NCBI RefSeq assembly: GCF_008704535.1
Contig: NZ_CP023701.1
Location: 5,436,001 to 5,500,000, forward strand
Direction of reading: 5' to 3'
Source of the DNA: Streptomyces subrutilus
Lineage (GTDB): Bacteria > Actinomycetota > Actinomycetes > Streptomycetales > Streptomycetaceae
Length of the DNA stretch: 64,000 nucleotides
A program made the position numbers and the translations under genes. Shown here in pieces: positions 8,284-16,845 of the stretch. Under the pieces are notes generated by a model. That model did no database searches. It was not told the DNA's origin and saw only the letters and a list, made by a program, of their open reading frames with translations. How positions within the stretch are numbered: position 1 is the stretch's first letter; each line of letters opens with the position of its first letter.

Positions 8284-8766
8284 TCATCCCGCGTCCGGAC
8301 GCTCCGGGCGCGGCTGCGGGAGGGTCTGCGGGGGTGGCTGGACGGCGAGTATCCGCTCCACCAGCCGAAGGAACATCGAGGCCGCGCGCACCAGGTCGTC
8401 CGCGTCCCGGTCGCTCGCCGCACCCGCGATCCCCGCCTCGGCCCGGGCCCGGCGGGCCGCGCCCGAGGCGAAGAGGGCGCTCCACTCGGCCAGTTCCGGT
8501 GCCATCTCGGGAAGCACCTCCCACGCGCTGCGGATCCGGGGCCGCCGCCGCGGGTGCGCGGGCTCGGGCCGCACGCGCACCGCCAGCACGGCCGCGGCCG
8601 TGCGCAGGGCGGCGAGGTGGGCGGTGGCGTACCGCTCGTTGGCCCGGGGCAGGCGGGCGGCCTCGGCCAGGCCGCTGTGGGCCTTGGCGAGCAGGTCCAG
8701 GGCGGCGGGCGGAGCCGACGACCTGCGCAGGACGGGGTGGACAGGGGACGGGGACGGTGTGGCCAT
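8284..8766 (-). CDS. SAV_6107-type HEPN domain protein
   Basis: A 160-aa mostly alpha-helical protein that I recognise as the SAV_6107 HEPN family of actinomycetes. An R-x4-H motif is present (R45-YATA-H50), the arrangement used by HEPN ribonucleases. Whether this member cuts RNA is inference. There is no adjacent MNT nucleotidyltransferase or other toxin-antitoxin partner. AGGAGG lies 6 nt before the ATG at 8766. The C-terminus is Pro-rich. The gene precedes the methyltransferase gene on the same strand. Confidence 0.75.
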   Translation of the reverse strand: MATPSPSPVHPVLRRSSAPPAALDLLAKAHSGLAEAARLPRANERYATAHLAALRTAAAVLAVRVRPEPAHPRRRPRIRSAWEVLPEMAPELAEWSALFASGAARRARAEAGIAGAASDRDADDLVRAASMFLRLVERILAVQPPPQTLPQPRPERPDAG

Positions 8767-8894
8767 GACGAACCTCCTGTCGATGCGTTGCCCCCATCGT
8801 GACGGGCCCCACTGACAATCGCGTTGACCTGCGGACATGCCGTGACCTGTCCGACAACTGCCCCCCGCCGCGCCCTTGGTGCACCGGAGGGTGC

Positions 8895-8900
8895 TACTTT
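8895..8900 (+). promoter_or_regulatory. -10 box of the ABC/YhgE/tetR operon
   Basis: TACTTT overlaps the first bases of the palindromic operator at 8899-8924, so a repressor bound there would block RNA polymerase. Confidence 0.45.
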
Positions 8901-8924
8901 TTGAACTGACCGGTCAGTTCAAAA
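8899..8924 (+). promoter_or_regulatory. Perfect 26-bp palindromic operator (TetR-type)
   Basis: Half-site TTTTGAACTGACC followed directly by its exact complement. The core ACTGACCGGTCAGT has the form of TetR/AcrR operators. It lies 13 nt upstream of the ABC gene start and overlaps its -10 box. The obvious ligand is the TetR protein encoded at 12010, third gene of the same operon. Confidence 0.8.
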
Positions 8925-8937
8925 GAAGGGGGACGGT

Positions 8938-9936
8938 GTGGACAGCCCGCACGGCGCGGCCGTCAGGGCCGAGGGTTTCGGACTCAAGGGGCCGCGCGGC
9001 TGGGCCTTCCGGGGCATCGGCGTGGACGCGGAGCCCGGCTCGCTCATCGCGGTCGAAGGCCCCTCCGGCAGCGGACGGACCTGCCTGCTCCTCGCGCTCA
9101 CCGGACGCATGAAGGCGACCGAGGGCCGCGCCGACGTCGGCCGCCACCGGCTGCCCGGCGCGATGGCCGCGGTCCGCCGGATCGCCGCCCTCGGCCCGGT
9201 CCCCGGGGTCAACGACCTCGACCAGGCCCTCACCGTCGCCGAGCAGTTGCGCGAGGGCGCCCTGCTCCAGCGCCGCTACGGCGTCCCGCTGCGCGGCCTG
9301 CTGCGCCCGCCGTCCGAGCGCCGGGCCGCCGCCCGGGCCCGCACCGACGCGGCCCTGGCCGCCGCCGGTCTGGACCCGGCCGCGCTGCCGAAGGGCCCGC
9401 GCACCTCCGTACGGGACCTGGACCGGCTGGAGGCCGTACGGCTGTCCGTGGCCCTCGCCCTGCTGGGCTCGCCGCGGCTGCTGGCCCTCGACGACCTCGA
9501 CCTCAAGCTCTCCGACGGCGAACGCGCCGAGGCCTGGGACCTGCTCCGCTCGATCGCCGCCCGCGGCACCACCGTCCTCGCCGTGTGCAGCGAGGCCCCG
9601 CAGGACGCGCTGGTCCTGCGTACCGGAGTCCGGGAGCCCGCCGGACCCGCGGCGGACGGGCCCGCGAGGACGGCCGCGCCCGCGGCCGCCGCCCCGCCGA
9701 AGGCCCGGACCGCCGACGCCGCCAAGGTCACGTGGGGGGTGCCCGCCGCGAGCGGGCCGGCCCCCGGCGAAGACAGCGGCGCCGGACCCGCGGCGGACAC
9801 CGCCACCGGCACCGAGGACGCGCGGGACGACGCGCACGAGGACGCCCCGGGCGACGGTCAGGGCGACCCGCACGACGACACGAAGGACCACACGAAGGGG
9901 GCGGACGATGCGATCGCCGAAGCTGGCCGCGCTTGA
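8938..9936 (+). CDS. ABC-type ATP-binding protein with degenerate motifs
   Basis: A 332-aa protein with an ABC ATPase fold in the first 215 residues and an acidic, Ala/Asp-rich tail (about 220-332). The Walker A loop is GPSGSGRT (41-48), with Arg replacing the catalytic Lys. The ABC signature is replaced by SVRDLDRLE (about 157-165). Walker B is LLALDDLD (about 181-188), with Asp where the catalytic Glu is expected. It may therefore bind nucleotide weakly or act as a structural subunit. The start overlaps the next gene by 29 nt at its end, and YhgE/Pip follows, so it is likely the ATPase partner of that membrane protein. GTG start with a GGGGG-type Shine-Dalgarno. Repressed by the TetR-type operator, as inferred. 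Confidence 0.8.
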   Translation: MDSPHGAAVRAEGFGLKGPRGWAFRGIGVDAEPGSLIAVEGPSGSGRTCLLLALTGRMKATEGRADVGRHRLPGAMAAVRRIAALGPVPGVNDLDQALTVAEQLREGALLQRRYGVPLRGLLRPPSERRAAARARTDAALAAAGLDPAALPKGPRTSVRDLDRLEAVRLSVALALLGSPRLLALDDLDLKLSDGERAEAWDLLRSIAARGTTVLAVCSEAPQDALVLRTGVREPAGPAADGPARTAAPAAAAPPKARTADAAKVTWGVPAASGPAPGEDSGAGPAADTATGTEDARDDAHEDAPGDGQGDPHDDTKDHTKGADDAIAEAGRA

Positions 9937-11995
9937 GCTGAAGAGGTTCGGCCGGGGCAGGCTGCCCCGCGCCGCCCTCGCCGCGCTGCTCCTGCTGCCG
10001 CTGCTGTACGGAGCGCTGTACCTCTGGTCCTTCTGGGACCCGTACAGCCGCCTCGACAAGGTCCCGGTCGCCGTCGTCAACGCCGACCGGGGCGCCACCG
10101 TCGACGGCAAGCGCCTCGACGCCGGCGCCGAGATCACCCGGAAGCTGCACGACAGCAACACCTTCGACTGGCGCGAGGTCAGCGCCGAGCAGGCGGCCTC
10201 GGGGCTGGAGGACGGGACCTACTACCTGTCCCTCACCATGCCCGCCGACTTCAGCGCGAAGATCGCCTCCAGCTCCGGTGACGACCCCACCACCGGGGCC
10301 CTCCAGGTGCGCACCAACGACGCCAACAACTACATCGTCGGCTCGATCTCCCGCACCGTCTTCGCCGAGGTCCGCTCGGCGGCGTCCACCAACGCCTCCC
10401 GCGGCTTCCTCGACAAGATCTTCGTCAGCTTCTCCGACCTCCACGACAAGACCGCCGAGGCGGCCGACGGGGCCGACAGGCTCAAGGACGGCGCCGGCAA
10501 GGCCCAGGAGGGCGCCAAGGAGCTCGCCGACGGCCTCGCCACGGCCAAGGAGAAGACCGGGGAGCTGACCGGGGGCCTGCAGAAGCTCGACGAGGCCTCG
10601 GCCAAGCTGCAGAAGGGCAGCAAGGACGTCGCCGACGGCACCCAGTCCCTCGCCGACAAGGTCAACGGCGCCGCCGACAAGGCCAGGCCGTTCCTGAAGG
10701 ACCCCCGGCAGCTCGCCGCCAGCGCCGAACTGGTCGCCGACACGGCCAAGGTGGTGGGCGGCCACCTCGACAAGATCGTCGAGAAGGCCCCGGCCGCCGC
10801 CGCCCGGACCAAGGCGGTCTCCGACGACGCGAACGCCTACTACGCCGAGCGCTGCCTCACCCCCGGCGCCGACCCGCTGCTCGCCTCCTGCGCCGACCTG
10901 AAGAAGATCAAGGACGGCGCGGCCGAGGCCGCCGAGCTCACCGGCGACGTCAACAGCCTGGTCAAGGGCGCGGGCGGGGATCTCGGTACGCTGCGCACCC
11001 AGGTGACGGACCTGGAGAAGCAGGCCCGCGACGTCGTCGCGAAGGCCCCCGCGCTCTCCTCCGACCTCGACGCCGCCGTCGCCAAGGTCAACGCCCTCAA
11101 CAGCGGCGCCCGCCAGGTCTCCGACGGCATGGCCCGGCTGCACACCGGCCTCGGCACCGCCCGGAGCGGCTCCGGCGCCCTCGGCGACGGCGTCGGGAAG
11201 CTCGGCGACGGCGCCCGCTCCCTCGACGGCGGCATGTTCAAGCTGGTCGACGGCAGCGGCGAGCTCGCCGGCGGCCTGCACGACGGCGTCGGCAGGATCC
11301 CGGACTACGACCAGGGCCAGCGCGACGCCCGCACCCAGGTGATGGCCGACCCGGTCCAACTCGCCAACCAGTCCCTGCACAAGGCCCCCAACTACGGCAC
11401 CGGCTTCGCGCCCTACTTCATCCCGCTGTCCCTGTGGGTCGGCGCGATGGTCGCCTACATGCTCATCGCCCCGCTCAACAAGCGGGCCCTGTCCACGGGC
11501 GCCTCGCCCTGGCGGGTCGCCCTCGCCGGATGGCTGCCGGTGGCGGGCCTGGGCGCCGCGCAGGTGGGCCTGCTGATGTCCGTACTGCACTGGGGCCTCG
11601 GCCTGGAGATGGCGCGGCCGGCGCTCACCATCGGCTTCCTGTTCCTGGTCACCGCCTGCTTCGCGGCGATCGTCCAGTGGCTGAACGCCAAGTTCGGCGC
11701 CGCCGGGCGCATCCTGGTCCTCGCGGTCCTGATGCTCCAGCTGACCTCGGCCGGCGGTACCTACCCCGTCCAGACCAGCCCCGGCTTCTTCAACGCGATC
11801 CACCCGTACCTGCCGATGTCCTACGTGGTCGAGAGCCTGCGCCGGCTCATCACGGGCGGGGACCTCACCCCCGTCTGGCAGGGCTGCGCGGTCCTGACGG
11901 CCTTCACCCTGGGCGCCCTCGCCCTCACCGCGCTCGCCGCCCGCGGCAAGCAGGTGTGGACCATGGACCGGCTGCACCCGGAACTGACCCTGTAG
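9908..11995 (+). CDS. YhgE/Pip-family ABC-2-like membrane protein
   Basis: A 695-aa YhgE/Pip (phage infection protein-like) membrane protein. It has one N-terminal transmembrane helix (about 20-40), a large extracytoplasmic domain of about 450 residues with coiled, Lys/Ala/Asp/Gly-rich repeats (KDGAGKAQEGAKELADGLAT and similar), and a C-terminal bundle of about five to six helices (about 500-690) related to ABC-2 permeases. The YhgE signature LYGALYLWSFWDPYSRLDKVPVAVVNAD is near the N-terminus. The start overlaps the ATPase gene by 29 nt, indicating translational coupling. The likely role is export of a lipophilic or toxic compound, inferred from the TetR control and family. Confidence 0.85.
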   Translation: MRSPKLAALELKRFGRGRLPRAALAALLLLPLLYGALYLWSFWDPYSRLDKVPVAVVNADRGATVDGKRLDAGAEITRKLHDSNTFDWREVSAEQAASGLEDGTYYLSLTMPADFSAKIASSSGDDPTTGALQVRTNDANNYIVGSISRTVFAEVRSAASTNASRGFLDKIFVSFSDLHDKTAEAADGADRLKDGAGKAQEGAKELADGLATAKEKTGELTGGLQKLDEASAKLQKGSKDVADGTQSLADKVNGAADKARPFLKDPRQLAASAELVADTAKVVGGHLDKIVEKAPAAAARTKAVSDDANAYYAERCLTPGADPLLASCADLKKIKDGAAEAAELTGDVNSLVKGAGGDLGTLRTQVTDLEKQARDVVAKAPALSSDLDAAVAKVNALNSGARQVSDGMARLHTGLGTARSGSGALGDGVGKLGDGARSLDGGMFKLVDGSGELAGGLHDGVGRIPDYDQGQRDARTQVMADPVQLANQSLHKAPNYGTGFAPYFIPLSLWVGAMVAYMLIAPLNKRALSTGASPWRVALAGWLPVAGLGAAQVGLLMSVLHWGLGLEMARPALTIGFLFLVTACFAAIVQWLNAKFGAAGRILVLAVLMLQLTSAGGTYPVQTSPGFFNAIHPYLPMSYVVESLRRLITGGDLTPVWQGCAVLTAFTLGALALTALAARGKQVWTMDRLHPELTL

Positions 11996-12009
11996 AGAGC
12001 GGTTGACCT

Positions 12010-12651
12010 GTGAGAATCAGCGCCATGGAAAGCAGCAGCACCGGTACCGGCGGCGCACGGCGCCAGGCGACCCGCCAGAAGCTGTACGAGGCCGCGGTCA
12101 CCCTCATCGCCGAAAAGGGCTTCTCCGCGACCACGGTCGAGGAGATCGCCGAGCGGGCGGGGGTGGCCAAGGGCACCGTCTACTACAACTTCGCCAGCAA
12201 GAACGACCTCTTCGAGGAGCTGCTGCGGCACGGCGTCGGACTCCTGACGGCCTCGCTGCGGACGGCGGCGGAGGAGACCGAGGCGCGCGGCGGCAGCCGG
12301 GTCGAGGCGCTCGACGCCATGATCCGGGCGGGGCTCGTCTTCATCGACCGGTACCCGGCCTTCACCCAGCTGTACGTCGCCGAGCTGTGGCGCACCAACC
12401 GGACCTGGCAGTCCACCCTCATGGTGGTCCGTCGCGAGGCGGTCGCCGTCGTGGAGACCGTGCTGCGCGAGGGAGTCGAGCGCGGTGAGCTGAGCACCGA
12501 GATCGACGTTCCGCTGACCGCGGCCGCGATGGTCGGCATGGTGCTGGTGGCCGCCCTGGACTGGCAGTCCTTCCAGAGCGAGCGCTCGCTGGACGACGTC
12601 CACTCGGCGCTGTCGCTGCTCCTGCGGGGCCGGGTCAGCGGCAACCGCTGA
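12010..12651 (+). CDS. TetR/AcrR-family transcriptional repressor
   Basis: A 213-aa TetR regulator. The N-terminal helix-turn-helix spans about 39-63 (FSATTVEEIAERAGVAKGTV then YYNFASK), and the C-terminal ligand domain is typical of the family. It lies 14 nt after the YhgE gene and closes the operon. The 26-bp palindrome at 8899-8924 is its likely operator, giving autorepression with the two transport genes. GTG at 12010 was taken. The ATG at 12025 (MESSSTGTGG) is equally plausible, since neither has a strong Shine-Dalgarno. Confidence 0.88.
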   Translation: MRISAMESSSTGTGGARRQATRQKLYEAAVTLIAEKGFSATTVEEIAERAGVAKGTVYYNFASKNDLFEELLRHGVGLLTASLRTAAEETEARGGSRVEALDAMIRAGLVFIDRYPAFTQLYVAELWRTNRTWQSTLMVVRREAVAVVETVLREGVERGELSTEIDVPLTAAAMVGMVLVAALDWQSFQSERSLDDVHSALSLLLRGRVSGNR

Positions 12652-12659
12652 CCCGCCCG

Positions 12660-12681
12660 CCGCCGACCCCCCGGTCGGCGG
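12660..12681 (+). terminator. Terminator of the ABC/YhgE/tetR operon
   Basis: 9-bp perfect stem (CCGCCGACC and complement) with loop CCCC, 8 nt after the tetR stop. Confidence 0.6.
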
Positions 12682-13039
12682 TGCCGCACGGCCGCCGCAG
12701 CCCGTAGAACTGGTGGGGCCCGCCGCGCCGGGCACCGGCTGGGTATCCGTACCCAGACGCCGGATGAGTACGTGCGCGGATGGGCCCCCGCCTGCGCGGA
12801 CGCCAGACTGGGGGCAGCGGACAGGAGACCCGGCCCGCACCGCGGACACGGGGCCGCGGAGCGGACCGGGTACCTCCTCCGCGACCGGGCCGGGGGAGCC
12901 CGGTGACGCAGGACGCCGACGCGGCGGGGCCCGGGGGGATCGGGCCCCGCCGCGTCGGCGCGTCCGCACCGGCCCGCAGGCCCCCGGCCCGCCCAGCCCG
13001 CGGCCCGTGGGCCGCGCCGCCCGTCCGCGGGCCCGGGGA
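12682..13039. other. Convergent intergenic region without genes
   Basis: The region lies between the tetR terminator and the transglutaminase stop. It holds small hairpins (CTGGGTA stem at 12739-12756; ACCGGGC stem at 12884-12904) and the long hairpin at 12914-12960. I see no convincing coding sequence. Open frames here are GC-driven. Confidence 0.5.
12914..12960 (-). terminator. Long perfect hairpin downstream of the transglutaminase gene
   Basis: A perfect 20-bp stem with a 7-nt loop. It is 79 nt beyond the stop codon of the minus-strand gene, so it probably ends that operon's transcript and also blocks read-through from tetR. Confidence 0.6.
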
Positions 13040-15472
13040 TCAGCCGCGGTCCCGCAGCGTCAGCCGCGGCCGCAGCGCCGTCAGCCGGGCCCGGACCGCC
13101 GCCGTGCGGGCGGAGGCCGCCGAGGCCAGCGCCGCCCGCCGGGCCGAGACCGCCCGCCCCACCCGGGCCGCCGACCGGGGCAGCAGCAGCGCCCGCAGCC
13201 GCGTCCCGCGTCCCGCCGCCGCCAGCAGTCCGGCCCGCGCCAGCAGCACGTCGGCCGCGAGCTCCGGGTACGGGGCCCCCGCACCCGGCGGCGCGTACAG
13301 CTCCCGCTCCACCGCGCCCGCGATCCGGTGGACCGCCGCGGCGGCCTCCGCGCCCGGGCGGCCCCGCTCCACGATCCGCTCCGCCGCCCGGCGCGGGGAC
13401 AGCGCCCCGTCCGGGAGCACGCCCACGTCCCAGGCCGCGTCGCCCAGTTCCCGCCAGGCGGCCCGGACCCGCCCGGACCGCAGCCGGCGCGACCGCAGCC
13501 GGGTCCGCCACAGCAGCGGCAGCAGCGGCAGCCCCACCGCCGCCGCCCCGGCCGCCGCCCAGCCGAGCACCGCCGGCGCAGAGGGGCCGCCGCCGCCCGC
13601 GGAGCCCTGTCCGGCCACCGGGCCGCCGCACTCGCCGAGCTTCTTCATCTCCGGCGGGCAGGCCTCGCTCTGCGACGGGGCCGCCGAGGGCTGCGCGGCG
13701 CTCTGCGAGGGCAGCGGCGCCGGCGCCGACGGCTGCGCGGCCGGGGCCTGCGGCCGGGAGTAGTCCGGCACCGAGATGCCCGACCGGGGCGTCGGCTCGA
13801 AGCGGGTCCAGCCGACGCCCTCGAAGTACAGCTCCGGCCAGGCGTGGGCGTCGCGCATCGACACGTTGACGCTGCCGTCCGACTGCCGCTCGCCCGGGGT
13901 GAAGCCGACCGCGACCCGCGCCGGGATGCCCAGCGCGCGGGACATCGCGGCCATCGAGAACGCGAAGTGGACGCAGAAGCCCTCCTTGTCGGCGAGGAAC
14001 CGGGCGACCGCCTGAGGACCCGTGCCCGAGGCGATCTTCGTGTTGTAGCGGAACCCGCCGCTGACGGCGAAGTAGTCCTGCAGCCGCACGGCCCGCGTGT
14101 AGTCGTCCGGCGCCCCCTGCGTGACCCGGCGGGCCGTGTCGACGACCACCGGCGGCAGGTTGTCCGGCAGCTTCGTGTACTCGGCCAGCACGTCCGGGCG
14201 GGGGGCGGGGGCCGACTGGAGCTGCTGGGCCGTCGGCCTCAGCAGCAGGCTCCGCACGGTGTACTGCGCCCCCTGGACGTTCTGGAACCGGTCCTTGCCC
14301 AGCTGGTCGCCGACCAGGGTCCGGCCGGCCGGCTCGAAGCGCCACTTCCCGCCGATGTCCACCCCGGTCGCCGGGTACGGCATGGGCAGGTAGCGCTGGC
14401 TGTAGCCCTCGGCCGCCGAGACGCTGGTGCGCACCTCCACGGCGCCCCGGCGCACCGGCTCGGCGAGGCCGGGGGGATCGGGCAGCGTCGCGGGCACGTC
14501 GGTGAGCGTGCGGCCCGAGGCCTCCCACTTGACGCCGTTGAACTCGTCCAGCGCCAGGATGCGCAGGTACTGCTCGGACTGCTGCGGACTGTCCGTCCGG
14601 TACTTCAGCACCACCCGGTTGTCCGGCGCGTTCAGGCTGTTCTGCAGCGAGACCAGCGGGTTGACCGCCGAGATCGTCCCGCCCGCCCCGCCGCCCTCGC
14701 CGCTCCCCGAGCCCTGCCCGCCCAGCAGCCCGCCGTCCAGGGAGGGCAGCACCGCGGGCACCAGCAGGGCCACGCCGAGCGCCACCGCGCCGATCCGCCG
14801 ACCGGTGCGCACCGGGGCCGTCGCGCGGCCGCCCGGGCCCAGCCCCGACGCCGTACGGGCCTGGCCGCGCGGGGCGCCGCCGAAGACCCGGCCCCACTGG
14901 GCGAGCCGGTCGCGGCCCTCGGACAGCAGCATCATCAGGTAGCCGCAGCCGGCCAGCAGGAACGAGGGCCACGCGGCGCCGGCGCCGCCCGACAGCCCCG
15001 CGGCGACCGAGTACAGCGCCAGCAGCGGCAGCCCCGCGGCCGCGGCCGCCCGCACGGTCACCGCCAGCAGGTCCACGAGCAGCCCGATCAGCAGCACCCC
15101 GGAGACCAGCAGCAGCCGGATGCCGTCCGTCATCGGGGCCGGTATCGCGTACAGGCCGACGTCCCGCACGCCCTGCTCGAACAGGGCGCCGAAGTCCGTC
15201 ACCAGGTACGCCACCGGGCCGGTCCCGCCCGACCCGGCCCTGCCGCCGAAGAGCAGGGCCAGCAGCACCAGCGACACCAGCAGCTGGCCGGCCGCGGTCA
15301 GCGACCGCGCCACCGGCACCCGCCGGGCCCCGGCCCCCACCGCGCTCTGCACCGCCAGCAGCGCCGCCGCCTGGAACAGCCAGCCGAACGAGTCCACCAG
15401 CGGGGTCAGCGACCAGGAGGTGAGCAGCGTCGCCAGTGCCGCGAACAGCGTCAGTCTCGCGCGCCCGCTCAT
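13040..15472 (-). CDS. TgpA-like membrane transglutaminase
   Basis: An 810-aa protein with about six N-terminal transmembrane helices (roughly 5-190), an extracytoplasmic domain, a transglutaminase-like core, one further helix near 650 and an Arg/Ala-rich cytoplasmic tail. Catalytic Cys500 (GFCVHFAFSM) and His543 (MRDAHAWPE) are present. The third residue, usually Asp, is Glu559 (WTRFEPTP). A Pro/Ala/Ser-rich linker follows the core. The start ATG overlaps the DUF58 stop (ATGA), giving the order moxR-DUF58-transglutaminase, the same module as in Pseudomonas TgpA. The substrate is unknown; a cell-envelope peptide or protein is likely. Confidence 0.85.
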   Translation of the reverse strand: MSGRARLTLFAALATLLTSWSLTPLVDSFGWLFQAAALLAVQSAVGAGARRVPVARSLTAAGQLLVSLVLLALLFGGRAGSGGTGPVAYLVTDFGALFEQGVRDVGLYAIPAPMTDGIRLLLVSGVLLIGLLVDLLAVTVRAAAAAGLPLLALYSVAAGLSGGAGAAWPSFLLAGCGYLMMLLSEGRDRLAQWGRVFGGAPRGQARTASGLGPGGRATAPVRTGRRIGAVALGVALLVPAVLPSLDGGLLGGQGSGSGEGGGAGGTISAVNPLVSLQNSLNAPDNRVVLKYRTDSPQQSEQYLRILALDEFNGVKWEASGRTLTDVPATLPDPPGLAEPVRRGAVEVRTSVSAAEGYSQRYLPMPYPATGVDIGGKWRFEPAGRTLVGDQLGKDRFQNVQGAQYTVRSLLLRPTAQQLQSAPAPRPDVLAEYTKLPDNLPPVVVDTARRVTQGAPDDYTRAVRLQDYFAVSGGFRYNTKIASGTGPQAVARFLADKEGFCVHFAFSMAAMSRALGIPARVAVGFTPGERQSDGSVNVSMRDAHAWPELYFEGVGWTRFEPTPRSGISVPDYSRPQAPAAQPSAPAPLPSQSAAQPSAAPSQSEACPPEMKKLGECGGPVAGQGSAGGGGPSAPAVLGWAAAGAAAVGLPLLPLLWRTRLRSRRLRSGRVRAAWRELGDAAWDVGVLPDGALSPRRAAERIVERGRPGAEAAAAVHRIAGAVERELYAPPGAGAPYPELAADVLLARAGLLAAAGRGTRLRALLLPRSAARVGRAVSARRAALASAASARTAAVRARLTALRPRLTLRDRG

Positions 15473-16845
15473 CCCCGACCTCCGGTGGTGCCGATGCCGG
15501 ACCGCGCGGTCCCGGCCTGTTTCCACAGCTCGCCGAAGGCCGTGCCGGGCGGGGCGGCCAGCGCGGTCCAGCCCGCGTCGCGCAGCCGTCCCAGCCGCTC
15601 CTCCACGGAGGGAAGGGCGTGCGGCCGGGCCGCCTGGCCGGCCCAGGCGGCGGAGTCCAGGACGAAGGCCACCGCGCCGCCGGAGCGCTGGCGCAGCTTG
15701 GCGGCCAGCTCCGTCTGGGCGTCGTCCAGGTCGCCGAGGAAGGCGATGAGCAGCCCGTCCCCGGGACCCCCGCCGAAGCCGCCGCCGCGCAGCGCGTCGT
15801 AGGCCCGGGAGAGCCCGGCGCCGTCGGAGTGCCCGACCACCGCGAGGGTGTCCATCATCAGTCCGGCGGCCTCGGCGGAGTCCTGCCCGCCGGAGGCGGA
15901 GAACCCGCTGCCGCCCTCGCCCGGCACCGCGTCCCCGGTGTCCGTGAGCAGCCGTACGGAGAAGCCCTGCTCCAACAGGTGCACCAGGGCGGACGCGGCC
16001 CCCGAGACGGCCCATTCGAACGCCGAATCGGGCCCGGCGCCCTCGTAGGCCAGGCGCCGGGTGTCCAGCAGGACGGTCGCCCGGCTGCGCTGCGGCTGCT
16101 CCTCGCGGCGCACCATCAGCTCCCCGTAGCGGGCGGTGGAGCGCCAGTGGACCCGGCGCAGGTCGTCGCCGCGCCGGTAGCCGCGCGGGATCACGTCGTC
16201 CTCGCCGGCCAGGGCCAGCGAGCGCCGGCTGCCGTCGCCGTAGCCCGAGGCCTCCCCGGCGATGCGGACGGGCGGCAGCGGTTCGGTGCGCGGGACGACG
16301 GTCAGCGTGTCGTGGGCGGAGAACGAGCGGGTCAGCTCGACCAGCCCGAACGGGTCGGTCAGCCGCAGCTGGAGCGGGCCCAGCGGATAGCGGCCGCGCA
16401 GGTCGGAGCGGACCCGGTAGGAGACCTCGCGGCGGCCGCCCGGTTCGACCCGGTCCAGCACGAAGCGGGGGCGCGGGCCCAGCACGTAGGGCACCCGGTC
16501 CTGGAGCATGAGCAGGCCCGTGGGCAGCCGGGAGACGTTGTCCATGCGCAGCTGCACGCGGGCCTCGGCGCCCGCGGAGACCCGGCCGGGGGTCAGCCGG
16601 CGGCTGCCGGAGACCCGGTAACGGGTGCGGTGCAGGGCCAGGACGCAGATCAGCGGGAGGGCGGCGAGCAGCAGCCCGACCCGCAGCAGCTCGCCCTGGC
16701 CCAGGACGTACGCGCAGGCGGCGGCGGCGATCCCGGCGGCCAGGAAGGAGCGGCCGCGCGTGGTCAGCCCGGACAGCGACGCGCGCAGCCCGCCGTGGCC
16801 GTGCTCGCCCGGGCCGCCGGCGCCGTCCGGGGCACCGGCGCTCAT
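15469..16845 (-). CDS. DUF58 domain protein
   Basis: A 458-aa protein with two adjacent hydrophobic helices near the N-terminus (about 28-75) and a C-terminal DUF58/von Willebrand A-like region. The diagnostic DUF58 motif GDDLRRVHWRSTARYGEL is near 230-247. DUF58 proteins accompany MoxR ATPases and are thought to be partners or clients of them. The gene overlaps moxR by one base upstream and the transglutaminase by 4 nt downstream, so all three are surely co-transcribed. Confidence 0.88.
   Translation of the reverse strand: MSAGAPDGAGGPGEHGHGGLRASLSGLTTRGRSFLAAGIAAAACAYVLGQGELLRVGLLLAALPLICVLALHRTRYRVSGSRRLTPGRVSAGAEARVQLRMDNVSRLPTGLLMLQDRVPYVLGPRPRFVLDRVEPGGRREVSYRVRSDLRGRYPLGPLQLRLTDPFGLVELTRSFSAHDTLTVVPRTEPLPPVRIAGEASGYGDGSRRSLALAGEDDVIPRGYRRGDDLRRVHWRSTARYGELMVRREEQPQRSRATVLLDTRRLAYEGAGPDSAFEWAVSGAASALVHLLEQGFSVRLLTDTGDAVPGEGGSGFSASGGQDSAEAAGLMMDTLAVVGHSDGAGLSRAYDALRGGGFGGGPGDGLLIAFLGDLDDAQTELAAKLRQRSGGAVAFVLDSAAWAGQAARPHALPSVEERLGRLRDAGWTALAAPPGTAFGELWKQAGTARSGIGTTGGRG

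Noticed and set aside
12713..15802. A 1029-codon open frame opposite the transglutaminase gene
   Set aside because: Composition is Arg/Gly/Gln-rich without motifs. The opposite strand has clear catalytic residues and operon structure.
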